Source: JANQRZ01 sp965214485 (GTDB taxonomy: Bacteria > Bacteroidota > Rhodothermia > Rhodothermales > JANQRZ01). Taken from it: DNA of 64,000 nucleotides. The position numbers and the translations under genes are program-made. Where the stretch lies: positions 1-64,000 of the forward strand of contig CBDCBW010000015.1 in assembly GCA_965214485.1 (NCBI GenBank), read 5' to 3'. Under the pieces are notes generated by a model that was not told the origin of the DNA, ran no database searches, and saw nothing but the letters and a program-made list of their open reading frames with translations. Within the stretch, counting starts at the first letter, position 1. The number at the start of each line of letters is the position of its first letter. Below are positions 23,616 through 32,719 of this stretch, in pieces.

Positions 23616-25943
23616 CTAGCGGACGACCGTCATCTCGCGCACGTCGGTGAACGTCTCGCCGGCGACGCGGACGAGGTAGACCCCGCCGGCCAGCGACGCG
23701 GCGTCGAGCACGAACTGCCGGTTCTGGACTGCTGCGACTGGGCCGTCGTGGAGCACCATGACCTCGCGCCCGAGCAGGTCGTAGACCGCGACGCGCACCG
23801 TCTGGGCCTGCTCCAGCGTGAGGTTGACCGTGGCCCGGGCGGCGCGGACGCCGAGCGGGTTCGGATAGACCGCGCTCAGCGCGTAGGCCGCCTCGGGCTG
23901 CCCCTCGGTGGCGACCCCGCTGGAGACGATCTCGAACTCCTCGTCGTTGACGTCGAAGAAGACGTTGCCGGTCCCCTTGATCATGATCCGCGCCTCATCG
24001 GTGAGGATTTCGGGGATCGTGACGGTCTCGGAGCCGTCGTTGTCCGTCGTCACGAGCAGGTCGAAGGTGTCGCCGCCGTCGGTCGAGAGGAAGATGTCCA
24101 CCTCGTCGGTGTCGATGTCCTCGCCGTCGGTCCCGGCCACGTCCCAGGTAATCTCCTGCGGACCGGCGTTGACCTGGAGGTCGTCTTCGTTGGCGAAGGT
24201 GACGGTGAACGGCCCGCCGGCGTCGTAGGCGCGCATCTCAATCTGCACGTCGCCGATGCCGCCGCCGCCGAGGGCGTTGTCCCGCGCCGTGAGGCGGAAG
24301 CGGAGGCGCCGCCCGTTCGAGGGCGCATCGACCGGCAGGCGCTCACCGACGACGGGGGCGAAGCCGAGGAGCAGCCGGTTGAACTGGGGGAAGTAGCGGA
24401 CCGGCTCGTCGTCGGGGCTGAAGGAGCGGAAGAACGGCGGCTCTTCGTTCCAGCCGTTGCGCCCGGGCGGTGGGCTGGCCGGGCCGAGGTCGAACTCCTC
24501 CCAGTTGTAGGTCAGCGACTCCGGCGTGTCGTCCGTCGCCTCGCCAGTCAGCACGAACGGCGTCAGGATCGGGATGCCGAAGCCGTCGCCGTCGGCACTC
24601 ACGACGGGGGGCTCGTTGCCGGTCTCGGTCTCGACGGGGCAGCTCCCCCCCGTGCTGGGGTTCGTGATGAAGTTCACGATTTCCATCAGCGAGACGGCGT
24701 GGAAGTAGTCGTTGCTGAAGTTCTGGATGTCGTCACCGCCGCAGATGCCGGCGTAGGCCATGATCGTCGAGCCGCTGCCCGGCTCGTAGGCCGTCGAGCC
24801 GCTGCGCTGGCCGACGCAGTTCTGGAACGACGTGTTGAAGGTGTGGTTGCCCCGGAACTGGTGCCCCATCTCGTGGGAGACGTAGTCCACGTAGAACCCG
24901 TCGTTGATCGGGGTCGGGAGGCCGGTGACGCCGCGCGCCTTCTGGGTGTTGTTGCAGACCACGCCGAGGCCGGCGACGCCGCCGCCGCCGGTCGAGAAGA
25001 CGTGGCCGATGTCGTAGTTCTCCGAGCCAATGACCGTGGTGAGGTTGGTCTGGTTCTGGGTCAGCAGCAGACTAGGGCTGTTGTTCGCGTACGGGTCCGT
25101 GTTAGCCTCGGTGTAGATGATGTCCTCGTTGTTCTCGATGATCTCCATGCGGACGGCCACGTCGCGCTCGTAGATGCCGTTCACCCGGTTCATGGCGATC
25201 ACCTGCGCCGTGAGGGCGGACTCGACACTCACCGGCACGCCGGCGAGCTGGCTGACGCGCACGGTGTACTCGCCCGTCGCGGCCAGCGCGAGGCGGTAGG
25301 TCCGCAGGACCGAGCCGTTCTCCGTGGACGAGCGGCCGAAGTCCACCGGCTCGGCGTCCTCGACGCCCACGACGGTCTCCCCCTCGAAGGCTTCGCGGAC
25401 GCGCTCGGGGTCCGGGGCGTAGTCGGCCCGGTTGTACGAGAGGTAGTGCTCGCGGTCGCCGCGCTGGTAGGGGTCGATGTAGACCGTGCCGGCGGGGCGG
25501 AGAATCTGCGCGTTGAAGCCCTGCGGGGTCACGCTGAACCGGACGGTCGCCGCCGGGGTCTCGATGCCCTGGCCGAGGTAGGTCCGGATCTGCGGGTAGC
25601 GCGCCTGCAGGCCGGGGGCCATGATCGGGGCCTCGATGACGCGGAAGCTCTCGGTGGTCCCGTTCGGCATCGGCAGGCTGACGGCGACGCCGGCGGCGAC
25701 GTCGCCGGGACGGGCTTCGAGCGGGGCGTCGGCCAGGAGCCCGGCGAGGGCCGCGCGGTCGAGCCGCACCGTGCGGTACGCCTCGGGGACGATGTCGCGC
25801 TCGGCGGAGGCGCGGATAGCAGCCTCCGAGACGTCGGTCCAGAGGGCGGCCTGCTGCGCGAGCGCGAGCGGGCTCGTCACTAGCAGGAGCAGCGCGGCAC
25901 ACAGCGTGCGCGGCTGAAAGAGGGAAGGGATGGCAGTGCGCAT
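23616..25943 (-). CDS. Reprolysin-like secreted zinc metalloprotease with sorting domain
   Basis: A 775-residue exported metalloprotease. The signal peptide ends LALAQQ; a propeptide-like region (about 30-210) precedes the metzincin domain with the extended zinc motif VSHEMGHQFRGNHTF (HExxHxxGxxH) near residue 365 and a downstream MAYAGIC Met-turn. Further C-terminal are beta domains (about 440-690) and a T9SS-type tail (AVYPNPLGVRAARATV, VYDLLGREVMVL, GVYLVRVAGE). The same order is seen in many Bacteroidota M12B-like proteases. It would be activated after export and digest extracellular protein. Transcript end is defined by a strong terminator. A TATATT on the minus strand near 26030 could serve as its -10 box; no clear -35 was found. 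Confidence 0.88.
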   Translation of the reverse strand: MRTAIPSLFQPRTLCAALLLLVTSPLALAQQAALWTDVSEAAIRASAERDIVPEAYRTVRLDRAALAGLLADAPLEARPGDVAAGVAVSLPMPNGTTESFRVIEAPIMAPGLQARYPQIRTYLGQGIETPAATVRFSVTPQGFNAQILRPAGTVYIDPYQRGDREHYLSYNRADYAPDPERVREAFEGETVVGVEDAEPVDFGRSSTENGSVLRTYRLALAATGEYTVRVSQLAGVPVSVESALTAQVIAMNRVNGIYERDVAVRMEIIENNEDIIYTEANTDPYANNSPSLLLTQNQTNLTTVIGSENYDIGHVFSTGGGGVAGLGVVCNNTQKARGVTGLPTPINDGFYVDYVSHEMGHQFRGNHTFNTSFQNCVGQRSGSTAYEPGSGSTIMAYAGICGGDDIQNFSNDYFHAVSLMEIVNFITNPSTGGSCPVETETGNEPPVVSADGDGFGIPILTPFVLTGEATDDTPESLTYNWEEFDLGPASPPPGRNGWNEEPPFFRSFSPDDEPVRYFPQFNRLLLGFAPVVGERLPVDAPSNGRRLRFRLTARDNALGGGGIGDVQIEMRAYDAGGPFTVTFANEDDLQVNAGPQEITWDVAGTDGEDIDTDEVDIFLSTDGGDTFDLLVTTDNDGSETVTIPEILTDEARIMIKGTGNVFFDVNDEEFEIVSSGVATEGQPEAAYALSAVYPNPLGVRAARATVNLTLEQAQTVRVAVYDLLGREVMVLHDGPVAAVQNRQFVLDAASLAGGVYLVRVAGETFTDVREMTVVR

Positions 25944-26072
25944 GACGGCAGGGGTTAGGGTTAGGGAACGACGCCCGAGGTCCGTTCGGCGGATGCGGCC
26001 GCCGGGAGGTCAGAGCCTCTTAATATAGGGTATGTGCGACCCGTTGGGTAGGACGCCGCCGGGTTTTACCCT

Positions 26073-26097
26073 TTTGTGTCCCCAGCTTTGTGTCCCC
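26073..26097. repeat. 11-nt duplication, period 14
   Basis: TTTGTGTCCCC occurs at 26073 and 26087, in the intergenic DNA between divergent exported-protein genes. Confidence 0.8.
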
Positions 26098-26105
26098 GGC
26101 CCGCG

Positions 26106-26258
26106 CTACCCGTTGTGCGCCTCCAGCACCGCACGCACGGCTTCGGGCAGGCGCGCCGGATCGTCCATTACCCAGCGCCGCGCGAGCACCCCCCGCCGGA
26201 CGGCGTCGTGGACGCGCTCTGGGAAAGGCACGCCGACGCGCGGCGCGCTGACCTCCAC
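26106..26258 (-). CDS. Possible 50-residue protein
   Basis: In the 386-bp gap between two divergent exported-protein genes, the minus strand has an open frame from GTG 26258 to TAG 26106. The product (MEVSAPRVGVPFPERVHDAV then a charged amphipathic helix and ...LPEAVRAVLEAHNG) has the composition of a real helical protein, not of antisense filler. No homologue is recognised; it could also be the surviving C-terminus of a lost gene. A GGAGG lies 5' of the second codons rather than before the GTG, so the start is doubtful. The rest of the gap holds only the 11-nt duplication and a possible -10 box. Confidence 0.35.
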   Translation of the reverse strand: MEVSAPRVGVPFPERVHDAVRRGVLARRWVMDDPARLPEAVRAVLEAHNG

Positions 26259-26329
26259 ATCTCTATTTTGCCGTGATACCTATGCCGTCTCACCGAGACG
26301 CTTTCCTCTTTCCTAACTCATCGTCAGCC

Positions 26330-29300
26330 ATGAACCGTCTCCTTACCCTCGGCGCGCTCCTCGTCAGCGTGCTCCTTCTCGTCCCGGATGCCACCGCGCA
26401 GGACCGGCCCGCGTCCCTCACCTCCGACGCCGAAACGCCGGACCGAGCCGCTGATGAGCAGGCCCCGCGCTACCGCGCTGTCCCCGGCACCGAGCGCTTG
26501 GTGCTCACGCCCGACGGCTTGGCCGAAGCAAGGGCCTTCGCAGCCTCCAAGCCGAACGTCACCGTGGCCGCCCGGCCTGCCGACGCGCAGCGCCGCACGC
26601 CGGGCCAGCCGGAGATCCGGGGCGGCGCGACCGTCTTCACCGTGGACAGCGCCTTCGACGACGGCGTGGACTCCAATCCTGGTGACGGCCTCTGCTCCGG
26701 CCCCTTCAGCGAGTGCCAGCTTCGCTCAGCTATCCAGGAGACCAACGCGACGAGCGGCCCTGTCATCATCGAGTTCGACATCGACGATGGTCCCACCGGC
26801 TCTGAGGTGGCACCCGGCGTGTGGCGCATCACGCTAGGCTACGACGGACCGGATACCGGCAGCGAGGCCGATGTGCTCCCAGACATCGTCAACGACGACG
26901 TCGTGCTCGATGCCCTCACGCAGCCGGGCGCGAGCTGCGGCAACCTCGTCGCGGGCACCACGCACAACCTCCGCGTCATCCTCAACGGAAGCAACACGAC
27001 CGGCGACGCCCTCAACGCAAACGACGGCAATGGGATCGATTATGCGGGCACTTTCAGCGACGATACCTTTACCGTGCGGGGCTTGGTCGTGCAGAACTTC
27101 AACTTCGGCTTCGGTATCTACTCGCTGACCGACGACGGCCTCGCCGAGTGCAACTACGTCGGGACCGACTATACCGGCGAGAGCGCCGCGGGCAACCTCG
27201 ACGGCATCTACGCGGGGGGCACAGTCCGCAACAACGTGGTAAGCGGCAATGCCAACTACGGCGTCTACGCACGCGCGTTTTCCTCAACGACCGTCTCGCG
27301 CAACTTGGTCGGCTCGGACGACGACGGCAACCAGCCGCTCGGTAACGGCGACACCGGGATTTTCGTCTCAGGGGTCGGCACCGACCACACGATCACGACG
27401 AACCTCGCATCCGCGAACGGACTCTATGGCATCTTCCTCGGAGACGATGCGTTCTTCACCGCGGGAGCGGCCACGGGTGCGGATCTGACGAACAACACGA
27501 TGGGGCTATCGCGGACGCGCAGCGCAGCGGCTGGGATGGGGAACATCTGCAGCGGCGTCCGTGCCGAAGACGGAACGAGCGATAACGACATCGGCCTTCC
27601 CGGCAACGGCAACTACATTGCCCAGAACGACGCGGGCGACGTCGGCTGCAGCGCTGTCTTCGTCACGAACGCCTCGAACAACCGAATCCGGGGTAACGTC
27701 GTCGGGCTGACGCTTGGCGGGGCCGCCGCGCCGAACCTCTTCCATGGGATCCGGGTCTCGAATAACTTCGGCACAGCCGACGGCAACGTCATCGGGGGGA
27801 GCGGACCGAACGACGGCAACATCGTCGCGGCCAACGGCGGGTACGGCATTCTCCTCGACGGGGACACGAACAGCCGCATTCGGGGCAACACGGTCGGACT
27901 CAACGCCGCCGAAGCGGCCCGGCCCAACGGCCTCGACGGCATCGCGCTCGACAAGAGCACCGCTCCCATGGTGCGCAGCAACACAGTGTCGGGCAACACC
28001 GGCTCCGGCATCGTGCTCTTCAACGCCACCAACTTCGGCCCGACGACGAATGCCACGATCCGGGACAACCGGATCGGGACGAACACGGCCAGGACCGCTG
28101 CGCGGCCCAACGGCGAGACCGGCCTGGTCCTCACCGACGCCACCGGGGCCACCATCACGGGCAACACGATCTCGGGCAACACCGACACCGGCGTGTTCCT
28201 GAACGGTGGTACCTCGGGCCACGTCCTGGAGAACAACTTCATCGGGACAAACGCGTCCGGGGCGAATCTCGGCAACGGGCTGCCCGGCGGCAGCGGGCGG
28301 GCCGGCATCTTCTGCCAGAACGCCTCGGACGTGCGGATCGGGCAGAACTTCCAGCCCAACACGATCCGCTTCAACGGGGCCGACGGCATCTTCATCGGCG
28401 AGAGCTGCTCCGACATTTCGGTCGTCGGCAACGTCATCTACGGCAACGGCGGGCTCGCCGTCGATCTCGCCCCGAATGGCCCGAACCCGAACGATCCGGG
28501 CGACGGCGACACCGGGGCCAACGGCAAGCTGAACTACCCGGTGATCACCTCCGCCGAGAACGACGGTACGAATGCGACCATCAGTTGGACACTGAGCGCC
28601 GTGCCGAACACGACGTACCAGTTGCTGTTCTGCCGCAACCCGTCGCCCGACCCCTCGGGCTTCGGCGAGTGTCAGGTTCCGAACGCGCTCGAAACGACGA
28701 CGACGAACGCCTCGGGCAACGCCGGCGGAACGCAGACGCTCAGCGTCAGCGCGTATCCGGCCGGGTCGTGGGTGACGGTGAATGCGACGGAGCTGGCCGG
28801 GCCGGTCCCGGCGGGCTACGGTCCGACGAGCGAGTTCTCCGCCTCGGTCCAAGTTCAGGACACGGGCATCACGCCGGGCATTTTCCTGGCGGCGACGAAC
28901 ACGAGCCCCCTCGCGGTCTCCCCCGGCGGTTCGATCTCGTTCAGCTACACGATCACGAACAACACCCCCGCAGCGGTCTCGGGTGACTTCTACTTCACGG
29001 TAAGCCCAGGCGGTCTCGCGGGTGTGATCCTCTCGGGCACGGTCCCGGCGGGCCAGTCGGTATCGAGCAGTTTCACGCAGCAGATCCCGGGCAACGCGCC
29101 TGCGGGTTCGTACAGCTACACGCTCCGGCTCGGCCAATTCCCGAACGTGTCCGTGGACCAGGAAGCCTTCACGCTGACGATCAGCGGGTCGGCGCGCGAA
29201 GGGGACATGGACGCTTGGACGGTGACCGACGCGCAGCCGTGGGTACCCGTCGAGGGCACGGGCGCAGCGGCGAGCCGCGATGAGGCTTTGCCGAGCGAAG

Positions 29301-29557
29301 TCACCCTCGCAGGAGCGTATCCGAACCCGTTCAGCCGGACGGCGACCGTGGCGTTCGCTCTGCCGGAGGCCCAGCGCGTGACACTCACCGTCTACGACGT
29401 GCTCGGGCGCGAGGTGGCCCGACTCGTCGATGGCGAGGTCGAAGCCGGTCGGCATGAGGCGGCACTCGACGGGGCGGGGCTCCCGGCAGGGGTCTACCTC
29501 GTCCGGCTCACGGCGGGTAGCGTCACCGAGACACAGCGGCTCACGCTCGTGCGCTAG
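26330..29557 (+). CDS. Secreted right-handed beta-helix protein with CSLREA-like motif and sorting domain
   Basis: A 1075-residue exported surface protein. A signal peptide (LTLGALLVSVLLLVPDATAQ) leads to a CSLREA-like segment at about 105-140 (FTVDSAFDDGVDSNPGDGLC ... ECQLRSAIQETNA). Then come about 550 residues of parallel beta-helix rungs with recurrent 'N.I.GN.I.GTN..G..A..N' turns, as in NosD/pectate-lyase-like folds. A CARDB-like Ig domain (about 850-950) and a Bacteroidota sorting tail (AYPNPFSRTATVAFAL, VYDVLGREVARL, GVYLVRLTAG) follow. Such proteins are adhesins or polysaccharide-binding lyases; no catalytic residues can be assigned. The ATG at 26330 directly begins the signal peptide. 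It is convergent with the next gene, sharing a bidirectional terminator. Confidence 0.85.
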   Translation: MNRLLTLGALLVSVLLLVPDATAQDRPASLTSDAETPDRAADEQAPRYRAVPGTERLVLTPDGLAEARAFAASKPNVTVAARPADAQRRTPGQPEIRGGATVFTVDSAFDDGVDSNPGDGLCSGPFSECQLRSAIQETNATSGPVIIEFDIDDGPTGSEVAPGVWRITLGYDGPDTGSEADVLPDIVNDDVVLDALTQPGASCGNLVAGTTHNLRVILNGSNTTGDALNANDGNGIDYAGTFSDDTFTVRGLVVQNFNFGFGIYSLTDDGLAECNYVGTDYTGESAAGNLDGIYAGGTVRNNVVSGNANYGVYARAFSSTTVSRNLVGSDDDGNQPLGNGDTGIFVSGVGTDHTITTNLASANGLYGIFLGDDAFFTAGAATGADLTNNTMGLSRTRSAAAGMGNICSGVRAEDGTSDNDIGLPGNGNYIAQNDAGDVGCSAVFVTNASNNRIRGNVVGLTLGGAAAPNLFHGIRVSNNFGTADGNVIGGSGPNDGNIVAANGGYGILLDGDTNSRIRGNTVGLNAAEAARPNGLDGIALDKSTAPMVRSNTVSGNTGSGIVLFNATNFGPTTNATIRDNRIGTNTARTAARPNGETGLVLTDATGATITGNTISGNTDTGVFLNGGTSGHVLENNFIGTNASGANLGNGLPGGSGRAGIFCQNASDVRIGQNFQPNTIRFNGADGIFIGESCSDISVVGNVIYGNGGLAVDLAPNGPNPNDPGDGDTGANGKLNYPVITSAENDGTNATISWTLSAVPNTTYQLLFCRNPSPDPSGFGECQVPNALETTTTNASGNAGGTQTLSVSAYPAGSWVTVNATELAGPVPAGYGPTSEFSASVQVQDTGITPGIFLAATNTSPLAVSPGGSISFSYTITNNTPAAVSGDFYFTVSPGGLAGVILSGTVPAGQSVSSSFTQQIPGNAPAGSYSYTLRLGQFPNVSVDQEAFTLTISGSAREGDMDAWTVTDAQPWVPVEGTGAAASRDEALPSEVTLAGAYPNPFSRTATVAFALPEAQRVTLTVYDVLGREVARLVDGEVEAGRHEAALDGAGLPAGVYLVRLTAGSVTETQRLTLVR

Positions 29558-29580
29558 ACCATAGGGCGGTCTAAAACTCC

Positions 29581-29615
29581 ACCGCCCGCCCCGGCATTGC
29601 GTCGGGGCGGGCGGT
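29581..29615. terminator. Bidirectional terminator between convergent genes
   Basis: A perfect 13-bp stem ACCGCCCGCCCCG/CGGGGCGGGCGGT with a nine-nt loop. TTCGTCGTT follows on the plus strand and GGAGTTTTAG on the minus strand, so it can serve both neighbours. Confidence 0.88.
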
Positions 29616-29630
29616 TCGTCGTTGGCCGAA

Positions 29631-29662
29631 GCGGACTACCGGACCCCGAGCGGACTACCGGA
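29631..29662. repeat. 13-nt duplication, period 19, across a stop codon
   Basis: GCGGACTACCGGA occurs at 29631 and 29650. The second copy contains the stop codon of the minus-strand BNR protein (29655-29657), so the duplication includes a spare stop downstream. Confidence 0.88.
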
Positions 29663-32198
29663 CGAGCGTGAGCGCGCGCGAGGCGGTCTGCCCGCCGGCC
29701 GTCAGGCGGGCGACGTACACCCCAGCGGCGAGGTCGGCGGCCTCCAGCCGCGCCCGGTGCGCTCCCGCTTCCTGCCAGCCCTCGGCGAGCAGCGCCACGC
29801 GGCGACCGGCGGCGTCGAAGACCTCGAGGCGCACCTCGGCAGCGCGGTCCAGCTCGTAGGCGAGCGCCGTCGTCGAGCGGAACGGGTTAGGGGCAGCCGG
29901 CAGCAGGCGGAAGCCCAAAGCCGGTGCGCTCGGCTCAGCGGACACGGGCGGCTCGCCCAGGGCGCGGCGGTACATCCCGTTGCCGTGCGTCGCCACCTGC
30001 AGCGACCGGTCGGCGGGCGAGTAGACGAGGTCCATCACCAAGACGGCCTCGGGCAACCCGTCGGTGAACGCCTCCCATGTCGTGCCTGCATCGTACGTCA
30101 CGAACACGCCCACGTCGTTGCCGACGAAGACGGTCCCCGCGGCGAGCGGGTCGAAGGCGACGGCCTCGGTCGGGGCATCGGGGAGCACCCCCGTCACGTC
30201 GGTCCAGGTCTCGCCGGAGTCGTCGGTCTTGAAGACGTGCCCCGTCCCGAAGCCGCCGAGCGTGACCCACGCCACCGCGTCGTCCTCGGGATGGACCGCG
30301 ATGTCGGTCACGAAGCGGTCCGGCAGGCCAAGCGTGACGTCGGTCCAGGTAGCGCCCGCATTCCGGGTGACGAAGAGGCGCGGCGGGCCGGGGTCGTCGA
30401 TGGGGTCGCGGAGGAACGGAGCCGTCGAGACGTAGACCACGTCGGCGTCAACGGGCGAGACGGCGAGGGCGAGGGCCGGGTTGTCGTTCGGGTCGATGCC
30501 GTCGCCGCCGTTCGTCGCCGTCCACGAGTTGCCCCGGTTCTCGGAGCGGTAGACGACGCTACGCCCGGCGTAGAGGCGGCGCGGCTGCGACGGCGCGAGC
30601 GCGTAGGGCGCAATGAAGGCCGTGTTGCCGGTGCCGGGTGGCGTGATGTCGTCGAACGTGAACACGGCTCCGCGCTCCTCCGAGCGCTGAATCCTCAGGT
30701 TCTGGTACGAGGCGTAGACGACGTCCGGGTCCTCGGGGTCCACGGCGCTCCACGAGCCGTCGCCGCCGAAGACCTTCTCCCAGTCGGGGCTGCCGGTGTA
30801 GCGGACGGTGTTGTTGTCCTGCAACCCTCCCACCGCGAAGTCCGCGTCGTTGGGGTCGACGGAGGTGCCGTTGTAGAACTGCGTCGTCTGGTAGCCCCGG
30901 CTGATGTCCACGATGGTGTTTCCTCCGTTCGTCGTGCGGGCGACGCCGCCGTCGTGGGCGAAGTAGACGACGTCGGGGTCGGTCGGGTGGAAGGCGACCG
31001 CGTGGTGGTCCGGGTGGGGATCGTCCAGCTCGTTTTGGGTGAAGCCCCCGTCGCGCGAGCGGAAGAGCGGCACGCCACCGAGGTAGAGCTCGTTCGGGCG
31101 GTTCGGGTTGACGCCGACGTAGTGCGCGAACCAGCCCTGGAAGATCGCGTAGTTGTTCTCCGAGACCGTCGTCCACGAGTCGCCGCCGTCGTCGGTGCGG
31201 ATGAGGAAGGTCTCGGTCCCGCCCGAGCTGAAGATGCCGTTGCCGACGCTCGCGTAGACGGTGTCGTGGTCTGTCGGGTGGCGGCTCAGGAGCACCTTGC
31301 CGATGTAGCTCGGCGGGACGCCGTCGGTGAGCTGCGTCCAGTTCTCGCCGCCGTCGGTCGTCCGGTAGAGCCCGTACGCGGGGGACTCCTGGTTGCCGCA
31401 CGCCGCGATGACGTCGTCCGGGTCAGAGGGGTTGATCGAGAGGTCGGTGCCCATCACCACGTCGAGCGACACCTCCCACGAGTCGCCCGCGTCGCGGGAG
31501 CGGTAGATGCCTTCGGTGGTGGCGGCCCACACGGTGGACGTGTTGACCGGGTCGATGCGGATCATCTGGATGCCGCGCTCCTGGTTCCGGCTCCAGTCGA
31601 GGCTCTTGGCCCAGGTCGCGCCGCCGTCGGTGCTCTTGAGGATGCCCATGCCGTAGCTGCCGCGCGTGGGCCGGTAGACGACCCCGCCGAACGACTCGCT
31701 GTAGCGGTACACCTCGCCGGTGCCCAGGTAAAGGGTGCTCGTATCGCCCGGCACGAGCGCCACCGCCGAGGCCGCCGTCACGCCGAAGCCGGTCGAGACG
31801 CGCTCCCACGAGCCGTTCAGCCCCGCGTCGTAGGACCGCCACAGCCCGCCGCCCGCCGAGCCGGCCCACACGGTCTCCGGCCGCTCGGGGTTGAGCACGA
31901 TCGCGAGCGTCCGCCCGCCGATGTTCTGCGGCCCGATGGCCTCCCACGGCTCGCCGCCGCGCCGCGCCTCGGCCTCGAGCGCCTGCCGCACCGCCACCGC
32001 CTCGGCGAAGCCCTCCGACGGGATCGTCTCGTTGGGATACGCCCGCTTGGCGTTCCACAGCACGAGCGCCTCGTAGGCCCCGGACACCGCCTTGACGCTT
32101 GGCGGGTCCGGCGCGGCCTCGGGTCGGTTGAGCGCAAGCGCGAGGCCGAGGACGGCGAGCGCGAGGCCGGGCAGCAGGAGGCGGAGGAAGGAGGACAT
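29655..32198 (-). CDS. Secreted BNR/sortilin-type propeller protein with sorting domain
   Basis: An 847-residue exported protein. After a signal peptide or anchor (LLLPGLALAVLGLALAL) and a short helical segment, the bulk (about 85-760) consists of BNR/Asp-box repeats such as 'STDGGATW', 'SRDAGDSW', 'TTDGGENW', 'TDDGGDSW' and 'TRNAGATW'. These form one or two sortilin/VPS10-like beta-propellers. The tail PAAPNPFRSTTALAYELD, VFDAAGRRVALL, GVYVARLTAG is a Bacteroidota sorting domain. Members are often named glycosyl hydrolases, but I see no sialidase catalytic Arg triad, so binding is more likely than catalysis. The stop codon lies in a 19-nt-period duplication next to the shared terminator. Confidence 0.85.
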   Translation of the reverse strand: MSSFLRLLLPGLALAVLGLALALNRPEAAPDPPSVKAVSGAYEALVLWNAKRAYPNETIPSEGFAEAVAVRQALEAEARRGGEPWEAIGPQNIGGRTLAIVLNPERPETVWAGSAGGGLWRSYDAGLNGSWERVSTGFGVTAASAVALVPGDTSTLYLGTGEVYRYSESFGGVVYRPTRGSYGMGILKSTDGGATWAKSLDWSRNQERGIQMIRIDPVNTSTVWAATTEGIYRSRDAGDSWEVSLDVVMGTDLSINPSDPDDVIAACGNQESPAYGLYRTTDGGENWTQLTDGVPPSYIGKVLLSRHPTDHDTVYASVGNGIFSSGGTETFLIRTDDGGDSWTTVSENNYAIFQGWFAHYVGVNPNRPNELYLGGVPLFRSRDGGFTQNELDDPHPDHHAVAFHPTDPDVVYFAHDGGVARTTNGGNTIVDISRGYQTTQFYNGTSVDPNDADFAVGGLQDNNTVRYTGSPDWEKVFGGDGSWSAVDPEDPDVVYASYQNLRIQRSEERGAVFTFDDITPPGTGNTAFIAPYALAPSQPRRLYAGRSVVYRSENRGNSWTATNGGDGIDPNDNPALALAVSPVDADVVYVSTAPFLRDPIDDPGPPRLFVTRNAGATWTDVTLGLPDRFVTDIAVHPEDDAVAWVTLGGFGTGHVFKTDDSGETWTDVTGVLPDAPTEAVAFDPLAAGTVFVGNDVGVFVTYDAGTTWEAFTDGLPEAVLVMDLVYSPADRSLQVATHGNGMYRRALGEPPVSAEPSAPALGFRLLPAAPNPFRSTTALAYELDRAAEVRLEVFDAAGRRVALLAEGWQEAGAHRARLEAADLAAGVYVARLTAGGQTASRALTLVR

Positions 32199-32306
32199 GG
32201 CCGGAGCGGTCAGGTTCGGAAAAGCGCGAGTTAGAGTTTACGCCCATCCCCCGGTGTCGCGGGAGGCTTTCATCCGCCGGTGCCTTCTGCGCTCTTCGGC
32301 TCCTGT

Positions 32307-32347
32307 TGCCTTCTTCGTCTCCGGGTGCTGCCTTCTTCGTCTCCGGG
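32307..32347. repeat. 19-nt duplication, period 22
   Basis: TGCCTTCTTCGTCTCCGGG occurs at 32307 and 32329, in the gap between the divergent BNR-protein and sdpR genes. Confidence 0.9.
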
Positions 32348-32395
32348 CCATTTTTCTCCGGCCCCGTGCAACCGGAGGGCGCTGCCGCCGTTCAG

Positions 32396-32419
32396 TTAGA
32401 CGTTTAGCTAATTATCTAA
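32396..32419 (+). promoter_or_regulatory. Candidate SdpR operator at the sdpR start
   Basis: TTAGA (32396-32400) and TCTAA (32415-32419) are centred on the same point as the palindrome TTAGCTAA (32404-32411): TTAGA-N3-TTAGCTAA-N3-TCTAA. The site is AT-rich in a GC-rich region and ends one base before the ATG. That position suits autorepression by the ArsR-type protein encoded directly after it. Confidence 0.55.
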
Positions 32420-32719
32420 ATGAAGTTGCTCTTCAAAGCCCTCAACGACCCCACCCGCCGCGCCATCCTGGACCTGCTCAAAGGCGGCGACCGGACGGCG
32501 GGCGAGGTCGCCGACGCCTTCGACGTGACGTGGCCCAGCATCTCGCACCACCTCGACACGCTGAAGCGGGCCGGCCTGGTGGCCGCAACGCGCAACGGGC
32601 GCTACCTCCACTACACCCTCAACACGACCGTGCTCGAAGAGGCCGTGCAGTGGATGATGGCTCTCGTCGAAGCCGACCCTCCCTCCCATCCTCACGCTCC
32701 CGACCATGACCCCGACTGA
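32420..32719 (+). CDS. sdpR: SdpR-type ArsR-family autorepressor
   Basis: A 99-residue winged-helix regulator. LFKALNDPTRRAILDLLKGG is the conserved opening of the SdpR/ArsR group; the recognition helix region is AFDVTWPSISHHLDTLKRAG and the wing is LVAATRNGRYLHYTLN. In Bacillus subtilis SdpR represses sdpRI until SdpI, on sensing toxin, holds it at the membrane. Here sdpI overlaps its 3' end by 14 nt, the same gene order. There are no Cys metal ligands, as expected for this non-metal branch. A symmetric AT-rich site sits on its own start codon. The His/Pro/Asp tail (residues 88-99) is extra. No sdpC toxin gene is nearby. Confidence 0.87.
   Translation: MKLLFKALNDPTRRAILDLLKGGDRTAGEVADAFDVTWPSISHHLDTLKRAGLVAATRNGRYLHYTLNTTVLEEAVQWMMALVEADPPSHPHAPDHDPD

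Noticed and set aside
25950..25965. Telomere-like GGTTAGGGTTAGGG
   Set aside because: Only two units in a leader region; a chance or slippage product in a bacterial chromosome.
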